From: G963923945 sp965199175 | GTDB lineage: Bacteria > Pseudomonadota > Alphaproteobacteria > G963923945 | Assembly (NCBI GenBank): GCA_965199175.1 | Contig: OZ240684.1 | Location: forward strand, 558,001 to 622,000 | Length of the DNA stretch: 64,000 nucleotides | Reading direction: 5' to 3' | Shown here: positions 60,293-64,000 of the stretch, in pieces | Layout of the letters: every line of letters starts with the position of its first letter | Numbering within the stretch: position 1 is the first letter of the stretch | Notes under the pieces: generated by a model | Database searches by the model: none | Seen by the model: only the letters and a program-made list of their open reading frames with translations | Told to the model about the DNA's origin: nothing | Program-made: the position numbers and the translations under genes

Positions 60293-61306
60293 ATGGATCA
60301 TCGTCGCCAGGTGGCGATCCTCGTTGTTGTGTCCCTGTTGTCTCTAGTGATTGTGTCGGTTGCTCTGGGGGGAGTTGTATATAGCCGTTTTCATGCTTCC
60401 GGGCCTTCACAAACCGATACGGCTGTTGTCATCCCCAAAGGAAGCGGATTATCAGCGATTGCCCGCCGTTTAACCGAAGCCGGAATCCTGAGTGAATCAT
60501 GGATTTTTCGGCTTATGGTGGTTATTTCTGGTGATGCTGGTTTGTTGCGGGCTGGCGAATATCATTTTCCAGCCGGGGTCAGCCCTCATGATATTGTGCA
60601 ACGCCTGCGCTCCAGCCAGGTGATTCAGCGCAGTATTACGTTTCCTGAGGGAATCAGCGTCGCCCAGGCATTGACTGTTTTGGATGCTGCTGAGGGTCTT
60701 CAGGGAATCGTTTTTCCCCGGCCCCGGGAAGGCACGCTCCTGCCTGAGACATATCACTATCAATGGGGAGAATCACGCAACGCCCTGATTGAACGTATGA
60801 GCCAGGCTATGAGCGAAACGCTGGACAATTTATGGTCGCATCGTCAGGCTGACTTGCCTCTTAAAAATCCACAACAAGCGGTTATTCTTGCTTCTATTGT
60901 TGAAAAGGAAACCGCTCAACCCGATGAACGGGCCCGGGTTGCAGCAGTCTTTATTAACCGATTGCGGGCCGGAATGCGTCTTCAATCCGATCCGACGGTT
61001 ATTTATGCCCTGACCAGGGGGTTGCCGCTGGGTCGGTCGATCACCCGGCGTGATCTGGCGATCCAGTCTCCGTATAATACCTACCATGTTGCCGGTTTAC
61101 CGCCTGGCCCGATCTGTTTGCCGGGGACAGCTTCTCTGGAGGCGGTTCTCAATCCGGTCGAAACCAAAGATCTCTATTTTGTTGCCGATGGGTCTGGCGG
61201 TCATGCCTTTGCGGAAACCCTGGCCGGGCACAACCGCAACGTTGCCCGGTGGCGCAAAATCAGTAAGCGGCTTTCAGAGTCACAAAAGCAAAAAAACGTC
61301 AAATAA
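60293..61306 (+). CDS. mltG: Endolytic murein transglycosylase MltG
   Basis: Terminates nascent glycan strands at the inner membrane. 337 residues. N-terminal membrane helix (VAILVVVSLLSLVIVSVALG), LysM-like region, then the YceG catalytic domain: AVILASIVEKETAQPDERAR with the catalytic Glu, FINRLRAGMRLQSDPTVIYA and SPYNTYHVAGLPPGPICLPG. It begins 14 bp after fabF, as in many alphaproteobacteria. Confidence 0.96.
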   Translation: MDHRRQVAILVVVSLLSLVIVSVALGGVVYSRFHASGPSQTDTAVVIPKGSGLSAIARRLTEAGILSESWIFRLMVVISGDAGLLRAGEYHFPAGVSPHDIVQRLRSSQVIQRSITFPEGISVAQALTVLDAAEGLQGIVFPRPREGTLLPETYHYQWGESRNALIERMSQAMSETLDNLWSHRQADLPLKNPQQAVILASIVEKETAQPDERARVAAVFINRLRAGMRLQSDPTVIYALTRGLPLGRSITRRDLAIQSPYNTYHVAGLPPGPICLPGTASLEAVLNPVETKDLYFVADGSGGHAFAETLAGHNRNVARWRKISKRLSESQKQKNVK

Positions 61307-61530
61307 AATATTCGAAAATACTCTTCGGGTGAACAGAATACTCTTGCGGTTTTTGGATGATCCCGTTCTTTTTTGTGGTTTCGGGTCTTGAAGCCATCAG
61401 AGGCATATTGGACATGAACCCGCTGACAGGATGCGCAAAAACATATCAGGGATGGTTGAATTGATTCAATCAATATGGCTTAAACCTGATATTTTATTGG
61501 CAACGGTATCGGAACAGTATGGGATCGTGA

Positions 61531-62187
61531 ATGATTGTATCGAGAAATTCCCAAAATTCCCGGATCATGCGGCGTGGTCTTATGCTGGTTCTTTCCTCTC
61601 CTTCCGGAGCAGGAAAAACCTCGATCTGCCGGCGTTTGATTGAATTGGAACCGGATATTTCTATGTCGGTTTCGGTGACAACCCGTCCCAGGCGCTCAGC
61701 AGAGCAGGAAGGGGTTGATTACCAGTTTGTTGACACCGAGCATTTTAATATGTTGTGCAGTGAGGGTGCTTTACTGGAACATGCAGAGGTTTTCGGTCAT
61801 TATTACGGGACCCCCAGGGGGCCGGTAGAGGCCGCTTTGGGCAATGGCTGTGATGTATTATTCGATGTTGACTGGCAGGGTGCTCAGCAACTCAGTGATC
61901 GTGCCGCTAAAGATGTGGTGATGGTTTCGATTTTACCTCCTTCGATGGATGAGCTGGAGAACCGGTTGCGGACTCGAAATCAGGACAGCCCCGAAGTTGT
62001 CGCCCGCCGTATGGATCAGGCTTCGGACGAAATGAGTCGTTATGATGCCTATGATTACATTGTCGTCAATCATGATATTGAACGTAGCGTTGCCGATATC
62101 CATTCTATTTTGATTGCGGAGCGTTTGCGACGTTGTCGCCAGAAAGGGTTGAAAGATTTTATCAGGACGTTATCTGGCGATGACTGA
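61531..62187 (+). CDS. gmk: Guanylate kinase
   Basis: Phosphorylates GMP to GDP. 218 residues from ATG 61531; ATG 61567 (MRRGLMLVLSSPSG) is an equally plausible start. P-loop SSPSGAGKTSICRRL; GMP-binding VTTRPRRSAEQEGVDYQFVD; DVDWQGAQQL; lid RTRNQDSPEVVARRM. In related genomes a yicC-type gene commonly lies between mltG and gmk; the 224-bp gap here holds none. The 3' end overlaps rsmA by 26 bp, tail to tail. Confidence 0.96.
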   Translation: MIVSRNSQNSRIMRRGLMLVLSSPSGAGKTSICRRLIELEPDISMSVSVTTRPRRSAEQEGVDYQFVDTEHFNMLCSEGALLEHAEVFGHYYGTPRGPVEAALGNGCDVLFDVDWQGAQQLSDRAAKDVVMVSILPPSMDELENRLRTRNQDSPEVVARRMDQASDEMSRYDAYDYIVVNHDIERSVADIHSILIAERLRRCRQKGLKDFIRTLSGDD

Positions 62188-63097
62188 CTGAGGCCACAGC
62201 AGAAGACCGGTTGCCTGTGATGGCTTGTAAAGCCCGTGCTAAGGCGCAAAATTCACCGATACTGAGAGTTTCGCCACGTCGGTTAGGGTCTAATCCGGCA
62301 TTTTCGGCAAGGGCAACCCCTTCTGGTCCCAGGCTCCTGAGACTGCGGCGGAGCATTTTGCGCCTTTGTCCGAAAGCCGCTTTTGTGACCCGTGACAAAC
62401 TCTTTTCTTCAGCCTCATAGAGGGGTTCTTTCAGGGGTTTGAGGGAAAGAAGGGTGGAATCCACTTTCGGCGGCGGTGTGAATGCCCGGGCCGGAATCTG
62501 CATACATGTGCGGATATCCCATCGCCATTGAGCCAGCACCGATAAACGACCATAGGCTTTGTTACCAGGGGCGGCGGCCAGACGCTCAGCGACTTCCTTT
62601 TGAAACATCAAAACCATATGCTGAATGCAATCGGTCAGACCCAGCCAGTGCAACACCAGAAATGTCGCAATATTATAAGGTAGATTGGCGATGATCACCA
62701 CACCATCACCGGCGTCATTGGCCGGATCATTGGCAATTTCCTGCACCGATAATTCCCGTGCATCCCCTTTGATCAGACACAGCCGGTCTGGTTGCCGGAG
62801 CATCAGCGGCTGTAAGGCTGTGATGCAGCGTTGATCCCGTTCTATGGCGATGATTCGCCGTGCGCCGGTCTTGAGCAGAGCCTCAGTTAAGCCGCCTGGT
62901 CCAGGACCGATTTCAAGAATGGTGGCACCATCCAGATTGCCGGCATTCTCAACAATCCGCCGGTTAAGATTGGGATCAAGAATGAAATGTTGCCCAAGTT
63001 TTTTGTGGGCAGATAGTCCATAGCGGGCAATACGCCGGGATAGATGTCCCGGTTTTTTCGCGGGTCTCAGATCGTTGCTGTTATTGAATTTTCTCAC
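62162..63097 (-). CDS. rsmA: 16S rRNA m6(2)A1518/A1519 dimethyltransferase
   Basis: KsgA-type methyltransferase acting late in 30S assembly. 311 residues. SAM-binding TILEIGPGPGGLTEALL; catalytic NLPYNIATFLVLHWL; KLGQHFILDPNLNRRIV at the N-terminus; VDSTLLSLKPL and FGQRRKMLRRSLRSL in the C-terminal domain. Overlaps the pdxA stop by 17 bp at its 5' end and converges with gmk. Confidence 0.97.
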   Translation of the reverse strand: MRKFNNSNDLRPAKKPGHLSRRIARYGLSAHKKLGQHFILDPNLNRRIVENAGNLDGATILEIGPGPGGLTEALLKTGARRIIAIERDQRCITALQPLMLRQPDRLCLIKGDARELSVQEIANDPANDAGDGVVIIANLPYNIATFLVLHWLGLTDCIQHMVLMFQKEVAERLAAAPGNKAYGRLSVLAQWRWDIRTCMQIPARAFTPPPKVDSTLLSLKPLKEPLYEAEEKSLSRVTKAAFGQRRKMLRRSLRSLGPEGVALAENAGLDPNRRGETLSIGEFCALARALQAITGNRSSAVASVSHRQITS

Positions 63098-64000
63098 GAT
63101 GGAGAGCCAGTTTATGGGCCATCATCAAAGCAGCTATAAAGCTTTCCGGGTCTGCCTGACCGCGCCCGGCAATGTCCAGTGCCGGTCCATGATCCGGCGA
63201 GGTGCGAATGATCGGCAGGCCGAGAGTGATATTGACTCCCCCCCTGAAATCCAGAGTTTTCAAAGGAATAAGAGCCTGGTCATGATACATACAGAGCACA
63301 GCATCATAGGTTTTACGCCGGGCAGAATGAAATAAACTATCCGCCGACAGAGCCGGAGTAATCGTCACATTTTTTTGCCGTAAATAATCGATTGCCGGCT
63401 GTAAGATACGTTCCTCTTCATCGCCCATTTTCCCTTCTTCCCCGGCATGGGGATTGAGAGCCGCCACCGCCAGGCGCGGATTGGTGATACCAAAATCGTT
63501 TCGTAAACTCTCCACCACAATGCAGGCAGTGTCGATGATAGATTCAGTCCTTAAATCAGCAATGGCTTGCTTCAAAGAACGATGAACCGTCACCGGAACA
63601 ACACGTAAAGGGGGATCAATCAAGCTACTGGCGAGCATCATGACCGGTTGTTTGCCTGGTTTGTCCTGATTGGCCGGATGGTGACGACACAGAGCACCCA
63701 GAAACTCAGTATGCCCATCATAACAAAACCCACCCGCATACAAGCTGGCTTTATGAATCGGGTTGGTCACAATACCGCTGACCTGGCCGGTCAAAGCGTA
63801 GTCGACCGCCTGTTGAATTGATTCGATAACCGCTGACGTATTGTTGATATTGGGGGTCCCGGGCTGTGCAATTTCCGGAAGATCAACCGGCATAACCGGT
63901 AATCCCCGGGCCTGGTGCGCATCCTGAGGGGAATCGATCACCTGAATGGGAATATCAAAGCCAAAATCAACCGCCAGGTTGTGCAAATGTTCGGGCGCAT
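63081..64000 (-). CDS. pdxA: 4-hydroxythreonine-4-phosphate dehydrogenase (5' partial)
   Basis: Pyridoxal phosphate synthesis enzyme. The frame runs off the right edge of the window (reading APEHLHNLAVDFG), so about 25 or more N-terminal residues are missing from the usual 330. Visible motifs: GIVTNPIHKASLYAGG, YDGHTEFLGALC with a metal His, ALNPHAGEEGKMGDEEERIL and AVLCMYHDQALIPLKTLDF, then RTSPDHGPALDIAGRG. Upstream of rsmA on the same strand, a conserved pairing. Confidence 0.96.
   Translation of the reverse strand, partial: APEHLHNLAVDFGFDIPIQVIDSPQDAHQARGLPVMPVDLPEIAQPGTPNINNTSAVIESIQQAVDYALTGQVSGIVTNPIHKASLYAGGFCYDGHTEFLGALCRHHPANQDKPGKQPVMMLASSLIDPPLRVVPVTVHRSLKQAIADLRTESIIDTACIVVESLRNDFGITNPRLAVAALNPHAGEEGKMGDEEERILQPAIDYLRQKNVTITPALSADSLFHSARRKTYDAVLCMYHDQALIPLKTLDFRGGVNITLGLPIIRTSPDHGPALDIAGRGQADPESFIAALMMAHKLALHREKIQ

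Noticed and set aside
1..64000. tRNA genes, classical intrinsic terminators and insertion sequences
   Set aside because: Scanned by eye in the spacers; no cloverleaf-type sequence, no GC-rich stem with a clear T-run and no transposase gene could be supported.

Overview
The window is a moderate-GC chromosomal segment from an alphaproteobacterium, probably Rhodospirillales-like. The assignment rests on gene order: ffs-dnaX-ybaB-recR, def-fmt-truA, rpmI-rplT-pheS-pheT, bamB-der behind a YfgM-like gene, the run dnaB-alr-mlaE-mlaF-radA-cvpA-purF-SDR, and rpsF-rpsR-DUF2232-rplI divergent from fabD-fabG-acpP-fabF-mltG-gmk. No tRNA, rRNA, CRISPR array, IS element or prophage was recognised.

Layout. 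1-4.3 kb: dapD (5' cut) and dapE, convergent with def-fmt-truA. 4.5-6.6 kb: a LapG-like transglutaminase-fold protein whose catalytic Cys is Ser, then rmuC. 6.6-8.7 kb: a decayed patch with a PhoD-like phosphoesterase pseudogene. 8.7-11.6 kb: recR, ybaB, dnaX and the 4.5S RNA. 12-17 kb: a 10-TM metal-exporter-like permease, pheA, kdsB, an anchored cytochrome c and hisN. 17.3-23.3 kb: a Yej-type peptide importer in which the second permease and the double ATPase form one polypeptide and the binding protein carries a C-terminal membrane anchor. 23.7-28 kb: L35, L20, pheS, pheT. 28-34.3 kb: small envelope proteins, a thioredoxin-fold protein, YfgM-like, BamB and Der. 34.4-36.2 kb: a flavocytochrome c sulfide dehydrogenase pair. 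36.2-45.1 kb: the minus-strand SDR/purF/cvpA/radA/mlaFE/alr/dnaB run. 45.1-53.4 kb: an accessory block (chemoreceptor, di-haem peroxidase, cupredoxin, chemoreceptor, Ca2+/Na+ exchanger) lying between dnaB and rplI, which are usually adjacent in alphaproteobacteria. 53.4-64 kb: ribosomal S6/S18/L9 genes, fatty-acid synthesis, mltG, gmk, rsmA and pdxA (cut at the end).

Together the genes suggest a Gram-negative respiratory organism with peptide uptake, periplasmic c-type cytochromes and probable sulfide oxidation, plus redox-related chemosensing.

The most unusual pattern is the non-coding DNA. Nearly every long spacer holds its own short tandem array with a unit of about 13-18 bp (14, 15, 16 or 17 bp most often), unrelated in sequence from site to site, including a perfect 16 x 16-bp array beside dnaB. 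Several arrays or duplications begin in the last codons of a gene. Other notable points are a probable CTG start for dnaX, two A7 runs in dnaX that would give a gamma-like product after a -1 slip, and a perfect 20-bp palindrome upstream of the peroxidase gene.
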